A stretch of 64,000 nt of DNA from contig JAKSZU010000006.1 of NCBI GenBank assembly GCA_026018925.1, positions 195,535,449 to 195,599,448 on the forward strand, read 5' to 3'. The number at the start of each line of letters is the position of its first letter. Positions within the stretch are counted from its first letter, which is position 1. Origin of the DNA: Tupaia tana. Its lineage: Eukaryota; Chordata; Mammalia; Scandentia; Tupaiidae. A program made the position numbers and the translations under genes. The notes under the pieces are model-generated. The model saw only the letters and a program-made list of their open reading frames with translations. It made no database searches and was not told where the DNA came from. Shown here in pieces: positions 47,201 through 58,044 of this stretch.

Positions 47201-49059
47201 GGACCCAACCTGTGATTTACAAGCCTTCCAGGTGATTCTGAGGCATGCTTGCAAATGAGAACAACTGAAAACTAAAAACTGTATAGGAAAACTCTTTGAA
47301 ATCCTCTAAAGTATAGATGGAAGGACATAGTTCTGTATTTCTCAACTGTTTTGAGTATTGCTACCTCATTACTAAACACCCTTATTCTCAAATTCTCAGG
47401 GTAGAAACCCCATTCACAAACAGGGCTCTTGGGGAAATGAACTCCCCACATCCATATTTAGTGGAACTTTTGTTGTCAGACAAGGAATCTTTCTGTAGCA
47501 CAGAATTCTCATCAGGAAAATATTGACTATTTAGGTCACTATTGGTTCAGTTAAACAGGTTTGTCTATTAACTATTTGCTTGTTTGTTTCATCTTGTACT
47601 CTTGACTATAGGATTAAACAGTATGTTTGGTCACATGGAAAAACAGCTACTATGGAAGCAGCCTGACATTTCATTCCTCTCAAGAATGCTGGAAAAAAAA
47701 ATTGAATAACTGAGCAATAGCTAGTGAAATTAGCCTGTTCTTATAAATACATTTGTGCGATTACTTGCTTAAAGGAAAAGTAGTAACCAGGCAGCACAAC
47801 CTTACTATTATGTTACTTTCTGACTAAATCTTGTTTTAGGAATGCATTTTATAAATGTATTCAGGAGAAATCTCCCCAAGATGATCTTCCTAAGGGATAA
47901 TACTAGGGTTAAAGATGAATAGATAGGTTCCAGGTTGGGTATCAGTACCCTGTGGCTAAACCGAGATATTGCCCCCCTTACACACCAGGTCCAGCCTATC
48001 TTAGGCATAATTGTATCTTTAATGTTTCCAGCTTATACCTTCTACAACCACTACTCCCTTTGTTGGCATCTCTACCTTCGAAGATTTTTTACTCATTTCT
48101 CACTCCTTTATTAAAACCACTTTCAGGAAAGAGGAGATTATTCTATTTTGTTGACTGCACTAAATTTACTTACTTCTAATTCTGTTGTGATCAAGGTGAA
48201 GGTGTTGTAGATGAGCATTGATTCTGGGAACCTTGGTGAGCTGATTGTGAGATAGTTGAAGATCTAGAATTGATGATACATCAAAACCATTTGATGGGAG
48301 ACCTGCATCTGATAATTTATTGTGGTTTAGTCTCAAGAAGGCCACTTTAGGAATCACATTAAAATAATTTTCTGGTATTCCTTCAATGGAATTGTTGTCT
48401 AAAAACAATTGCATTGTATTGGCTGGTAGTCTTGGTGGCATATTCCTCAGGGCATTCTTAGCCATATTTAGTTGCATAAGGTTCTTGAGTCCTTTGAAGG
48501 TATCTCTTTGAAAGGCATTGTCTAATAGTTTATTGTGCTGTAGATCAAGAAGGGTCAGGTTCTCCAGATTGCTGAAGGTCCCTTGAGGAATCCTGGAAAC
48601 CTTGTTTCTAGCTAATTGTAATTGTTCTAAACTTCTTGGCAATGGAGAAGGCACCTCCTCTAGCTCATTATCTTCTAGAAATAAGAAAAGCAGCTTCTTC
48701 AGCTGACTTAAGGCTCCTTTTTCAATTCCATAGTTGGTTATTTTGTTCTTGTTTAGATTTATCCATCTCAGCTGGGTGGCATTCTCAAATGGCTTCTCAG
48801 GAATTGTTTCTATCAAGTTGTTTTCAAGATAAAGATACCAGATCCTTGAAGGTATAGCAGGGATTTCTTTCAGACCTCGATTTTCACAATACAAAGCAGT
48901 AGGGAAACTGGGAGGACAGAAGCATTCCCTGGGACAATCGAAGTCATGCATAGCCCAATAATCTGGGTCATTTACGTCATAACCCTGCCTCACACTTTGA
49001 GTCCATACAGTATCTGTTATGAATAACACCCCGATGAAGAAACAGATTGTGGTTGCCAT
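43196..49059 (-). CDS. KERA: Keratocan, complete CDS in two coding exons
   Basis: Join of 48174-49059 and 43196-43368 on the minus strand: 1059 nt, 352 residues plus TAA, the length I recall for human keratocan. Keratocan is a secreted class II SLRP and corneal keratan sulfate proteoglycan that helps order collagen fibrils. Residues 1-20 are a signal peptide (MATTICFFIGVLFITDTVWT). An acidic, Tyr-bearing N-terminus follows (Y27, Y34; possible sulfation). The class II cysteine cluster is C42-x3-C46-x-C48-x9-C58. Leucine-rich repeats run from about 70 to 330, and C303/C343 form the C-terminal ear disulfide. N-glycosylation sequons are N93, N167, N222 and N298. The ATG has A at -3 and G at +4. 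The intron is phase 1, splitting the Ser296 codon. The frame is intact throughout. The sequence agrees very closely with the human protein as remembered; lumican, fibromodulin and PRELP fit much less well. Confidence 0.97.
43668..43934 (+). repeat. tRNA-derived SINE, first of a tandem pair in KERA intron 2
   Basis: Older GGGACCAGCAGGTGACGTGG head with a short A tail running into the next unit. Antisense to KERA. Confidence 0.92.
43935..44222 (+). repeat. tRNA-derived SINE, second of a tandem pair in KERA intron 2
   Basis: Young GGAACCAGCAGTTAGC head, near-consensus, tail A9 followed by (AG)n. AAAATATCACTT (43653-43664) and AAAATATTACTT (44223-44234) flank the pair, not the single units. Confidence 0.93.
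44360..44625 (+). repeat. tRNA-derived SINE in KERA intron 2
   Basis: GCACCAGCTGTTGGCATGG head, G12 run within the palindrome region (44529-44540), A-rich tail. Confidence 0.88.
44626..45196. other. Unassigned intronic sequence
   Basis: No repeat recognised. Confidence 0.4.
45197..45441 (-). repeat. tRNA-derived SINE in KERA intron 2, same strand as the gene
   Basis: Complete; ends CTCCTGGTCCC. Imperfect duplication GAAAGTATTC / GAAAGCATCT. Confidence 0.88.
45626..45858 (+). repeat. Second-family SINE-like element in KERA intron 2
   Basis: GGGTCCAGATGATGGCATAGTG head, CCTAGTTCAAGTCCAGC B-box-like motif, GAAGATCCTGCCTGGGCTGC body and a CATGCTCATGAAAAATATAAG tail (first 20 bases considered). 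Shares body and tail with 31970-32185. Confidence 0.7.
45869..46134 (+). repeat. tRNA-derived SINE in KERA intron 2
   Basis: GGGAGTAGCAGTTAGCTTAATGG head, B box GTTCGAGTCCC, complete. It is the last main-family copy before the KERA exon 2/promoter region. Confidence 0.92.
46180..46345 (-). repeat. MIR SINE
   Basis: TTTTCTCCCCATCAGGGCAT and TCTGGCAGAGCTGAGG follow antisense MIR; diverged. Confidence 0.5.
47098..47272 (+). mobile_element. MER5A-like hAT-Charlie DNA transposon
   Basis: GGGTTCTCAATTAATTCTTGG, AGGCCCCACCCTAGACCTAC, TGAGTCAGAAACTCTGAGGA and CCAGGTGATTCTGAGGCATG match MER5A in order. Short non-autonomous ancient element in KERA intron 2. Confidence 0.85.
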
Positions 49060-49067
49060 TATAGTAC
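48174..49067 (-). other. KERA: KERA exon 2 (start codon and most of the protein)
   Basis: This 894-nt exon begins after a TTCTTTAG acceptor (AG at 49068-49069), has 8 non-coding bases, then the ATG at 49059-49057. It ends at 48174, one base into the Ser296 codon, followed by a near-perfect GTAAGTAA donor. It encodes residues 1-295: the signal peptide, N-terminal cysteine cluster and nearly all the leucine-rich repeats. A single large exon carrying most repeats is typical of class II SLRPs. Confidence 0.95.
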
Positions 49068-50414
49068 CTAAAGAATAAGAGACAAAACTGTTAGCTATTT
49101 GAAGGTCTTGGTCTTTAGGTAATTATGTGCATTCAAATGACCAGTAAATGTTGTTTCCTTGAGAAGAAGTGAAGAAATATAAATATTTTATACCTGGATA
49201 TTAATTAATATACATTTATTTAATAGACACCATAAGCCAACTATTTCTCAAAACTTAGAATTCACCAACTTGTAGCTTTTTGGCATAACCCACTCACAAT
49301 AAAAACTGAGAAATAGAAAGCAAATTTTAGCTGAAGTAAGTGCTTTTCCCTTTCTTGCTACTTAATTCAAGAAACTTAACTGAAACCAGTAGTTGAATAC
49401 AGGAGTACAAAATGTGATCCTTAATAACTCTAGAGTCTGTGTTTCTAAGAGGTAAGACATATGCTTTTGCTTTTACTCCTAAATGAGCAGAACATCTGGA
49501 TGATATTTCACATTCTCTTTGGCCCTTGAACCAAAGAAATGAAGAAATCAAAGAACATTTTAGCAGTTTATTGTGAAAGAAGGTTGTATGACTTAAAAGC
49601 GTTGAATAGTATCATTCTGTTGATTACCTTTGGTAAGTTTTATTGGGGGGAAGGCTTCTATAATCATAAGTACAGAATCAAGTTGTTCAGTGAAGAAATT
49701 GAATTGTAAGCTCTAATAGACCAAGTTTATTCTATAGAGTCGAGTAGGTCACAGTGACATAAGTGATGCATTCAACTATGGCATTATTATAGTTTATAAT
49801 AAACAAAATAGAACAAAATCATATTTAGGATACAAGTAGAGAATTCCTTTATATCCATATTTCTAGTACCAATAATAACAAAGAATAAATTAACACTTAC
49901 TAATATTTGACACATTGAAAACACATAAACCATCCATACTAAATATCACCAAATGTTATAGGCACAAAGAACTATTCTGAAACAAAACTATAGATGTACA
50001 TATATGTTAAACATATTTACATCTATGATATATGTGTGTATATGTATACATATGTATATACATACATAAAACTATTTAGTTAAAAGCATCCGATAACAAG
50101 AATGGAATAAATTTTACTGATTCCCCAAGAAAAGATAAAATCAGCTTCATTTACAAAATGCTGATCTTTCAGTTTTGCTATTAAATTTCAGAAATGACAA
50201 GTGCAGAGCTGTTTCCACAAGCTGTCAGATTTCTACAATTGCAAAATGCTACTCTGGCCAAATTCCCACAGAGACACATTAAAAGGAAAAAAAAAAACTG
50301 TTCCCCCCCTCAGAATAGGGATTTGCTTTAGTTATTGAAGTTATAACCCTGCAGCAATGAATCAGAACTTTGGATTCTTAACTTTAAGAGTCTTAAAAAT
50401 ACAAAATAATTTAC
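49068..50414 (-). other. KERA: KERA intron 1
   Basis: About 1.35 kb between the candidate leader exon and exon 2. No transposon recognised. A TA/TG-rich patch lies at 49990-50070. Confidence 0.55.
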
Positions 50415-50465
50415 CTTGCCTTCCAGGAATATACCGTTGAGTCTTCTGTCTGGGTCTGAGGTTGG
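50415..50465 (-). other. KERA: Candidate KERA leader exon 1b (non-coding)
   Basis: On the minus strand a strong polypyrimidine tract and CTTCCTCTTAG acceptor precede CCAACCTCAG; 51 nt later GGCAAG is followed by a GTAAAT donor at 50414. It lies 1.35 kb upstream of exon 2 and contains no ATG. It could instead be the 3' part of one longer exon 1 if the 169-nt intron upstream is not used. Inferred from splice signals only. Confidence 0.5.
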
Positions 50466-50634
50466 CTAAGAGGAAGTTAAGAGGAAAAGAAAAAAAAATC
50501 TTTGACTATAACAATTTGTTTTTACTTTAAGCTGTCAAACGTCCTGTGAGAACAAATAAAACCCACTCTGACCAGACACCATGGATACCTTTTGATCTAT
50601 TGTTTGTACTTTGACAGGGCTTCAGACTGCTTAC

Positions 50635-50708
50635 CTCAGCCTTCTTGGATCTTCTTCTTCCTTTTCTATTGGTCAATGCTCGTTCACAGTAATGGATTGA
50701 CCCGGCTT
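50635..50708 (-). other. KERA: Candidate KERA exon 1a (non-coding, TSS estimated)
   Basis: Downstream of a TATA-like box (50735-50743) lies ATG-free sequence ending GGCTGAG and then a GTAAGC donor at 50634. Together with the acceptor at 50466-50467 this defines a 169-nt mini-intron. That intron contains an upstream ATG (near 50580) which splicing would remove. The start is set about 30 nt from the TATA box and is approximate. Families usually describe one non-coding KERA exon, so the split is a proposal. Confidence 0.4.
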
Positions 50709-50734
50709 CACTGTCGTGTTTCTGAATCTTCCGT

Positions 50735-50743
50735 AATATATAT
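50735..50743 (-). promoter_or_regulatory. KERA: TATA-like element, candidate KERA promoter
   Basis: CATATATATTACGG on the minus strand, upstream of the candidate leader exon, in a region free of recent SINEs. Position and spacing fit a core promoter; nothing else proves use. Confidence 0.35.
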
Positions 50744-51432
50744 GTGCAGTGGCTCCAGCATTAACCCCTCCAACAACACAATACCTTGATACTTAGCAGC
50801 CCAGCAAAAACAAACCTTACTTTAATCTCGAAAACCTATGACAAAAATTTGGGGCAATTTTGCAGTCTTAATTTACAGCTCCAAAGATATTCTGAGGTAC
50901 TGATGTCTAGACCTGATCTATCAGCAGGCTACTGAAGGCAGAGTTTAAATTCCAAGTATAAAAAGTAGGTTTTAGAGCATTTTCCACTAAATGATCTTTT
51001 TTTTTCCTAATTAAATACAAGAAATAACAGCCAATGCCCTCTGTTTATGTAGACATATTTTATTCATTTCTGATATAAAACAGATGCCGGAATATGTTTG
51101 ATTAAGGGCAAAAGAGATAGAAAAATGTATTTGAAAAATTTAAAATAATATTTGGACAGTAAACCAAATTTTGTACCAAACAAGGTGATATGCTTTGTTT
51201 TATGTAGTACTTTTTATATAATTATTTCTTACTCTATTTTTTAAATAATTTATTCCAAGTAATTATTTAAATGGGATGATTTTTAACTCATTATAATATA
51301 ACACATGTCTTACATTTAGTCCCTTACATGACATTCTGCTACACAGCTATATTTTTTCTTTTAACACATGCCTAGGATACTGTGTCTTCAATTTCTTATA
51401 TTCAAGAAAAAAAATTGTTATGATTTAGGAAA

Positions 51433-51473
<41 letters not shown>

Positions 51474-52424
51474 ACAAGAAAAATCTCATTTCAGACCTTA
51501 TTTAGTTCATTGATTATAACCCTTTTGTTTTTTTCAAAACCTATCTTACTCTGGGATCAAGCACTTTAATTTATATGACTTATTCACCAATGCATGCATG
51601 AGAATTATCAAAGAGAGGGCAGAGTATTGAACTTAAAGGACCTTTCCTGAACCACCTCTTTCTTCTCTCCTAAACACAGGAATAAGCCAGGGAGAGCTCT
51701 CTTGTCTGTAAAACAGAGATGGATTACCTCACAGGACAGCCCTAGTTGGTAGTAAATGACTGAAAATGTCAGCCTATCATTGGTATTAGCGCTATATTCT
51801 CCATTGAAAAATACTTTTAGGTGTAAGGCTTTTGTAGATTACGATGTGATTCAGACATAATCTTTTAGGGGCCCTGTATACACACTCATCATATTTTAAG
51901 AAAAACAACCAGTGTTATTTGCTTTCTCACAATTTTCTCCTCTCTCTACTGCACTATTTTTCTTTTCTCCCTTCTCTTCTTTCTTGAAACACTAGGGGTA
52001 TAAATTGATGATTTTCAAATATGCACATCAGCCTCCAGTCATTATGTCTTCATTTTTAGTTTTTAGTCAGACTGATTTCAGACATTTCTTAATTTTATTT
52101 CACAAGTGTTGCTACATGTTCATTGAGGGAGAAAATGATAGTAAACTAGCTGCCTCCGATCTATTTTCTGTTCACCATTCCACACAAGATTCACCCACCA
52201 ATACGTGATTTCCATTTCCGCTTCCCTAAAATTTCTCTGACAAAAATCTGTAAGTTACTTACTAATCTAGTAAAGTCTTCTAGTGTTTAGCTTATTTGAC
52301 AATACTGACCTGCCCCTTTTATTAAAACTTCCTCCTTGTTTTTCTGACATTATTCTACCCTAGTGTTTCTCTTCTCTTCTGGTGACTTCTGTTTCTATCT
52401 TGATGTTTTCCATTTCCTCTTTCT
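50744..52424. other. KERA upstream region, no transposon recognised
   Basis: Contains an (AC)n microsatellite at 51434-51476 and otherwise unassigned, SINE-free DNA upstream of the candidate promoter. Confidence 0.45.
51434..51476. repeat. (AC)n microsatellite
   Basis: About 20 AC units, 0.7 kb upstream of the candidate KERA promoter. Confidence 0.95.
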
Positions 52425-52566
52425 TTTTCCCTAAAGTGTATTTATTTCTTGAAAGAGAGAAAGACAACACTTCAGCAAGGTCTCACACTGCACTCTCTTT
52501 GGCCTGCTTTTCAGGAGCCAGGATCATTGGCACATGCACCTACCCGGCTTGCACAAGTCCATGAAA
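52425..52566 (-). repeat. Possible degraded SINE fragment
   Basis: TATTTATTTCTTGAAAGAGAG and GGCACATGCACCTACCCGGC faintly resemble the local SINE body; low identity. Confidence 0.25.
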
Positions 52567-53042
52567 ACAGAGCTTTTTACTACTTCTGCACTACTGTGGC
52601 TGAACTTATTTCATCGTTCTAACATTTTAAAAAGGTTCCTAGCATATAGAACTCTTTAGATTCTCTGTTCTTCTTTATCTAGACTCATTTCCTGCATAAG
52701 CCCATTATTGTAACTATCCCTTTCATTGTGACGACTCCAGAGGCTACATATCCAACCCAATCTCTAGAACAATTCCTGAACTCCATTGTGTGTATGTATA
52801 TCTCCTTTCTATACATTCCTGATGCATGGGTCAAGGGCATATGTCTAAAATAAAATCCACTGTCTCTCTTCACTTCTGACTGCTCTTGTCTTTATACTTT
52901 CAAGTGACACTATCGTGTTCAATCTCCCAAGTCAAAAGTCTAGAAATCATCCTTGACTCTTCTCTCTCATTTTGTGAACATATGATAACAACTACATTTT
53001 AAAGAATATGGGAGGCATGATGTACATAAAAATAGCCATGTG

Positions 53043-53300
53043 GGGACCAGCAGTTAGCATAATGGCTATGTCGCTGGACTCCCATGTAGTTGACCGTGGT
53101 TCACGTCCGGGATCCGGTGGCTTTAAACTCACACCGGGCACGTGTGCATGCGTACCCAAGATCCCAAGAGGAGAATGGAGGAGAAGGGATTGCGGCGTGG
53201 CCATCCCCCCTGGGGGGTGATTTCTCGCTTTCTGTCTCTCTGTCTATCTCTGTCTGGCGAGCGCATGTGCCCTATCGCAAAAACCTCTCAAAAAAAAAAA
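53043..53300 (+). repeat. tRNA-derived SINE with exact TSD
   Basis: Near-consensus copy; duplication AAAAATAGCCAT at 53028-53039 and 53301-53312. Confidence 0.95.
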
Positions 53301-53879
53301 AAAAATAGCCATCTACAATGTTGCCAGTTTGGATGTCATTGTTTCCAGACTAAAAGCATAGAATATTTCCTATTGTGAGAATAATCTCTATCCTGATTTT
53401 TCGGTAATAATCAAATCTACCTTGCTTTGAGAATTGATTCTTGGAAGGTGGAGACTTTGACTCTTTGCCGTTATGCTTAAATAGATATTGGATAAATTAA
53501 GTTAAGGAGATGGTGAGAATGGCTGCTTCATGTTAGCTCTTATAAGAATTAATGAAAGACTGTCCAGTCTTATCTGACTCTGCTGAGAGGGAGAAAAGAA
53601 ACCTAAGGTATACTGATGTGGCTTTGGCATTGTTACTCTAGTGACAGGTTGAGATTTGGGAGGTTCATGGGGCTTTGAACGTAATAGTTAATCAATAGAT
53701 ATTTACTGAATAAATGAATTAATAAGTAAACACATATAGTATGTGTGTAATAGTATATCAAAGTGTATCACTTCGATAATCATGGGGTTTTTCATCAGCA
53801 TAACTATATAAGTAGTAACACCATGAAGCCCCTTAGTTAAATGATTTAGGGGAAAAATGTGAGAATTTTCCTTTTTGCC

Positions 53880-54060
53880 AGTTCCTAGTTGTTTGACCTT
53901 GTACAGTTTAAACTGCTAAGTCATCATCAACCTAAGTCTACCTGTAATACATCTGCTCTACTATGCAGGGTTGTTTGAAGATCAAATGAGATGAAAAGGT
54001 ACACATGTTGGATAAGTATAGTAAATCTTCATAATGAGAAATATTAAAGCTTAAAGAGAA
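53880..54060 (+). repeat. MIR SINE
   Basis: TAGTTGTTTGACCTTGTAC...GGGTTGTTTGAAGATCAAATGAGATG order matches sense MIR. Confidence 0.65.
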
Positions 54061-54244
54061 ATTACAACTCATCTATTCAAACCCTCTCCTTTCACATGAG
54101 AAAAATTAAACAGATTTCTTTCATCAGAGAGGGGGGCAGTTGACATTTTGGCCTATGTGTATGAAGTACTTCTAGGAACTTGAGAGGTGATAAAGGTGTT
54201 GGATGTTGTTGATGATGTAACTGTTTTAATGTCCTTATCTCCTT

Positions 54245-54475
54245 TCAGCATTTTTTCCTAAAAGAGAGCTTCTATGCATTCACACAACAGACATCGAGAA
54301 AGTACCTTCACAGAGTGTCAACACGTCACGGTCCCTTTCCCCAGCCCTCCCACTCTGGAGGATTTGGACACACATGCACACGTCTGGTGTGTGTTCAGAC
54401 CAACCTAGGGATCATCTGCCATGTGCCTTCCAGTATTACAGGGGACTGTATTTCCACTGTACCGCAGTGGCTGGG
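54245..54475 (-). repeat. Possible degraded SINE-like element
   Basis: ACACACATGCACACGTCTGG and CGCAGTGGCTGGGCC recall the antisense SINE layout; weak. Confidence 0.3.
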
Positions 54476-54889
54476 CCTCAGCAATTTTAATGTTTTATGT
54501 TTATTTATATTGCTTCTGATTCTTACTATTTAAAGGGAAACTATTTTGGCAAATCATACAATGAGGAATTTTGCCTTATACTGAGATATTTAGCACGTCA
54601 AGTCCCTAAAGGGCATTGGCATTTTAAAGAAGGCAATGCAAAAGAGGATAAAGGACCCAAAACTTTAGTAGGACTCTACATTTGTTGGTATATGATTGAT
54701 ATCTATTTTAGGAATGGTTGGTTTGACTGCTTAGATACTTCTAGTATCTTTGTTCACCTACAATTGATTGAACTTTTTCTAAGCAAAGTAATTGTCTCTT
54801 AATGTGTTAATTTAAGCCTTATTTGATGGAACTGTGTCAGATAATTAAAAATCTAAAAGGAATCCTCCAAATTATATGGCTCTAATATA

Positions 54890-55070
54890 CACATGCTCAC
54901 ATATACATGTGCACACACAGATATATAATTTTAAAAATTGGCCAAAATAACACATTTAAAATACTCTGTTGATGCATTTAAAAGGTAAAAACTACCACAA
55001 TCTGATAATGAAGATAACAGTTACCCCATCCACTTCAGTGTAAGTCCCATTCTCAAGAGATCATTTTTTT
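54890..55070 (-). repeat. Possible LINE-1 fragment, antisense
   Basis: ACTACCACAATCTGATAATG and TTACCCCATCCACTTC resemble a common antisense L1 segment. Confidence 0.4.
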
Positions 55071-55154
55071 AAAACTCTATTACAGATTTATTTCAGTATT
55101 TAATATTTCTGTTCATATTATTTTGTTTATAAATTGTAAGTGTCTATTATTTTC

Positions 55155-55409
55155 TTTTTCTTTAGATTATTTTTTGCCATAGGGTACATACGCTCACCAG
55201 AGAAAAAGAGACACAGAGAGAGGGAAAGTGAGAAATCACCCCCTAGGATGGCCATGCCTCAATCCCTTTACTTTTATTCTCTTCTTGGGATTTTGGGCAT
55301 ACACATACATGTTAAAGGTATGTTTTTCAATCTACCTGGTCCTGGACTCAAACCATGAAGTTGGCCATGTGGGATCCAGCACCTTAACCACTACTCTACC
55401 AGCTGGTCC
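55155..55409 (-). repeat. tRNA-derived SINE, older subtype
   Basis: Complete, diverged; ends ACCAGCTGGTCC. Confidence 0.82.
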
Positions 55410-55732
55410 AGTATCTGTTATATTCTTAATAAATAAAGATTCCACATGCTTGCTCAGTCCCCCTCTGCATATTCATGATTCCTTCAATCCTAATGTATAC
55501 ATAGCACAAACTTGAACTAAATATTTAGTACATGTTTTATTTTATAATATAAATATTATTTACTGCTAAAACAGTGCAAAATTACTGTAATTCCTTTATT
55601 ATAGCATATTTATTTGCTCTCTATATATAACTACATATAATATATATGTGTTACATATATGTACAGAGATATTTTGTATTTCAAAATCATAAACAGAATT
55701 ATAAAACCATTTAAAAATTTTATTCCAACTTG

Positions 55733-55886
55733 GGCCAGCCCAAGACCCCAAAAGGAGGGAGAAATGGAGAAGGGAATATGGTGTGACCATCCTCCATAGG
55801 GAGTGTTCACTTTCTCTTTCTCCTTCTGGTCTCTCCATCTGTCTCTCTCCAGCAAGCATACAGGCCCTCTGGTAAAATACAAAACA

Positions 55887-55925
<39 letters not shown>
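55733..55925 (+). repeat. tRNA-derived SINE, head mostly deleted, with (AAT)n tail
   Basis: GGGCCAGCCCAAGACCCC joins the first few head bases to the mid-body, so the pol III box region is missing. The tail has become (AAT)n at 55887-55925. Confidence 0.75.
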
Positions 55926-55926
<1 letters not shown>

Positions 55927-55983
55927 TTATTCCAGCTCTATGAGTAGAAGCAGCATAGGGTGGTACTTAAAACCCAGACTTTT

Positions 55984-56148
55984 TTTAAGATTTATTTAAT
56001 TTTATTCGTTATTATTATTATTTTATTTGATCAGAGAGAGACAGAGAGAGAGGGAAAATGAGAAAGCAAGCCACCAGGTCTGGGACTTGAACTGCAGTTG
56101 GCCATGTGAGAATCCAGCGCTTTAACTAACATGTTACCTGCAGGCCCC
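55984..56148 (-). repeat. tRNA-derived SINE, short internally deleted subtype
   Basis: Same junction as the copies at 20130 and 20310 (GAGAAAGCAAGCCACCAGG). Confidence 0.78.
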
Positions 56149-56189
56149 TTAAAAGCCAAACTTGTCTGTATTGTGTTGAAATAAATCCC

Positions 56190-56375
56190 TGATGTTAACT
56201 AATGTGAGATCTTATAGAATTATTTCTCTTTGCCTTAGAACTTTCATCTATAAATTAAGAGTATAATAGTGACGGTAATAATGGTAATAATATCCACCTC
56301 CTAGGGCAATTATGAAGATTAAATGAGTTGCTATTTTAAAGCACTTAAAAGATTATAAAAGTGTTGATAAATAAA
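56190..56375 (+). repeat. MIR SINE
   Basis: CTTTCATCTATAAATTAAGAG, ATATCCACCTCCTAGGGCAA and GATTAAATGAGTTGCTATTT follow sense MIR. Confidence 0.75.
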
Positions 56376-57920
56376 ATCAGACATATTAGGTTCACTTTTT
56401 GTCTTCCAGGAGATGTTTCTCCTGGAATGCCATGACCTCCCTTTTCAATCCAATTTGCCTGTTGTTACAAATCAACCTAAGGCACTTTAGCAGATCACAA
56501 TTAACAGGTTCCTTATGAGCTATTTCATTCACCTCACAGTTAATGAGGGCTACAGAAATGTTCCCTTACAATCCGCTTGGAGGTATTATGTTTGATGAAA
56601 GTACGTGCCACTCAAAATTGTATCTCATATTAACAGACATTTATTTGCAATAGGCATTAAAACTCATGTAGTGGGTCTTCTTTAGTAGGATTTTTCAAAA
56701 GTTAACGAGTGATACCTAAGGCGTTGATTAAAACTAACATGAAAATAAAGCACAAAGTCTCTGTTAAGTGCTATCTTTAAAGTAAATTTATGAATAAAAT
56801 AACCCTTACTTTCTGCAGGATTGCTGTACTTCTGAGCTTACCTTTACTTATCTTCTGTGTTCAATACCATATTTTTTTCTACTCTCACTGGTCTTTCCTT
56901 CTTTCCTTCCTTTCATTTCTTTATTTCTATTTTTTTTTTGAACTCACATATTTTAAAATGTGTTTATTCAGTCTACCTACTTACCTGATATATTGACTGA
57001 ATAGAATTCTCATCTAAAAAAAAATGTCCCTTCAAATTTTTGAATATATTTAAAGAAGTCGTTGTCTTATAGCCTTTGGAATTAGGATAGAAAAGGGTGA
57101 TTAAAATATCAACGTTCAACCATGATTTTTAGTCTTCAGAATATGACCTTTTTTTCCTCTGAAAACTTTCAGTTTTTTTATCTTCAGTTTCTGAAATAGT
57201 CTGCCTGTGTCTTTCACTCACCTGTTGAACATCCATAGGAAACTTCCAACACAGCTCATGTCTACGTCTTTCATCGACTTTTTCCTAGACGTTCTTTTTG
57301 TGAGTTTTAGAAAGTGAACCTCCTGGTGAGATTGTCTAATTCTCTAATCTCACCTTTTCTAATTTTCTTCTCAAAAATTTTTATTACTTTTTTGATAGAT
57401 TTCCCTAATTTTATCTTTTGTCTGTTAAATTATTTTATAATATATCAAATATTTACTCTCAGCACTTGTTCTCTGGTTGTTCTTTTACTAAAGGATTCTT
57501 TGATTTCTTAGAATTACTGTCTTCTTGTGTGTCTCTTAGGATATTAACTACAGGGTTCTGGTGACCTGTGAGATGTTTTTGGTTGACTGCGATGATTTTA
57601 TTTATTTATTCATTTATTTCTTGGTTTGATTTTTACCTCTAGAGATTTTCCATATAGGAAGCTTCCCTCATATGTCTGATAGCACTTTGTTGAACATTGA
57701 TATTATAGAAGAAATATGTAATATTGTTAGAAAATTTACGAAAATTCATACTACTTGTCAGTTTCATTCTAGAATGACAGGAGTGAACTTTCCTATTTCT
57801 CTGGGGAGAAACAACCTCCACTTCAGTGTCTATAAGCCTTATTCTCTGTGGTGATTCAGTTTCTCTAGGAAAAAAAATCTTTATTTCTCTCCATATACTA
57901 TACTTATACAAGTACATACA

Positions 57921-57923
<3 letters not shown>
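56376..57923. other. Mostly unassigned sequence
   Basis: 57150-57600 has the flavour of an old antisense LINE (CTCTGGTTGTTCTTTTACTAAAGG, first 20 bases considered), but no family can be fixed. No exon recognised. Confidence 0.35.

Positions 57924-57968
<45 letters not shown>
57924..57968. repeat. (TA)n microsatellite
   Basis: About 22 uninterrupted TA units. Confidence 0.95.
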
Positions 57969-57975
<7 letters not shown>

Positions 57976-58044
57976 GTGTTTACTGGAAATAAATTGAAAA
58001 TAAAAAGTCAACCCAGTGCACTTCTTAGTGCAACTTTCATGCTT

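Larger units (their letters stand above)
43369..48173 (-). other. KERA: KERA intron 2
   Basis: A 4.8-kb phase 1 intron with consensus GTAAGT...CTGTCTTCACAG ends. Its 3' half has filled with repeats: a tandem SINE pair (43668-44222), SINEs at 44360, 45197 and 45869, and a second-family element at 45626. The half next to exon 2 holds only old elements (MIR 46180, MER5A 47098). Nothing recognisable is seen at 47273-48173. Confidence 0.9.

Noticed and set aside
48636-48857. Plus-strand frame over KERA exon 2
   Set aside because: It is the antisense shadow of the keratocan coding sequence.
57639-57971. 110-codon minus-strand frame with (IY)n
   Set aside because: The start is pure TA microsatellite translation; the rest has no support.
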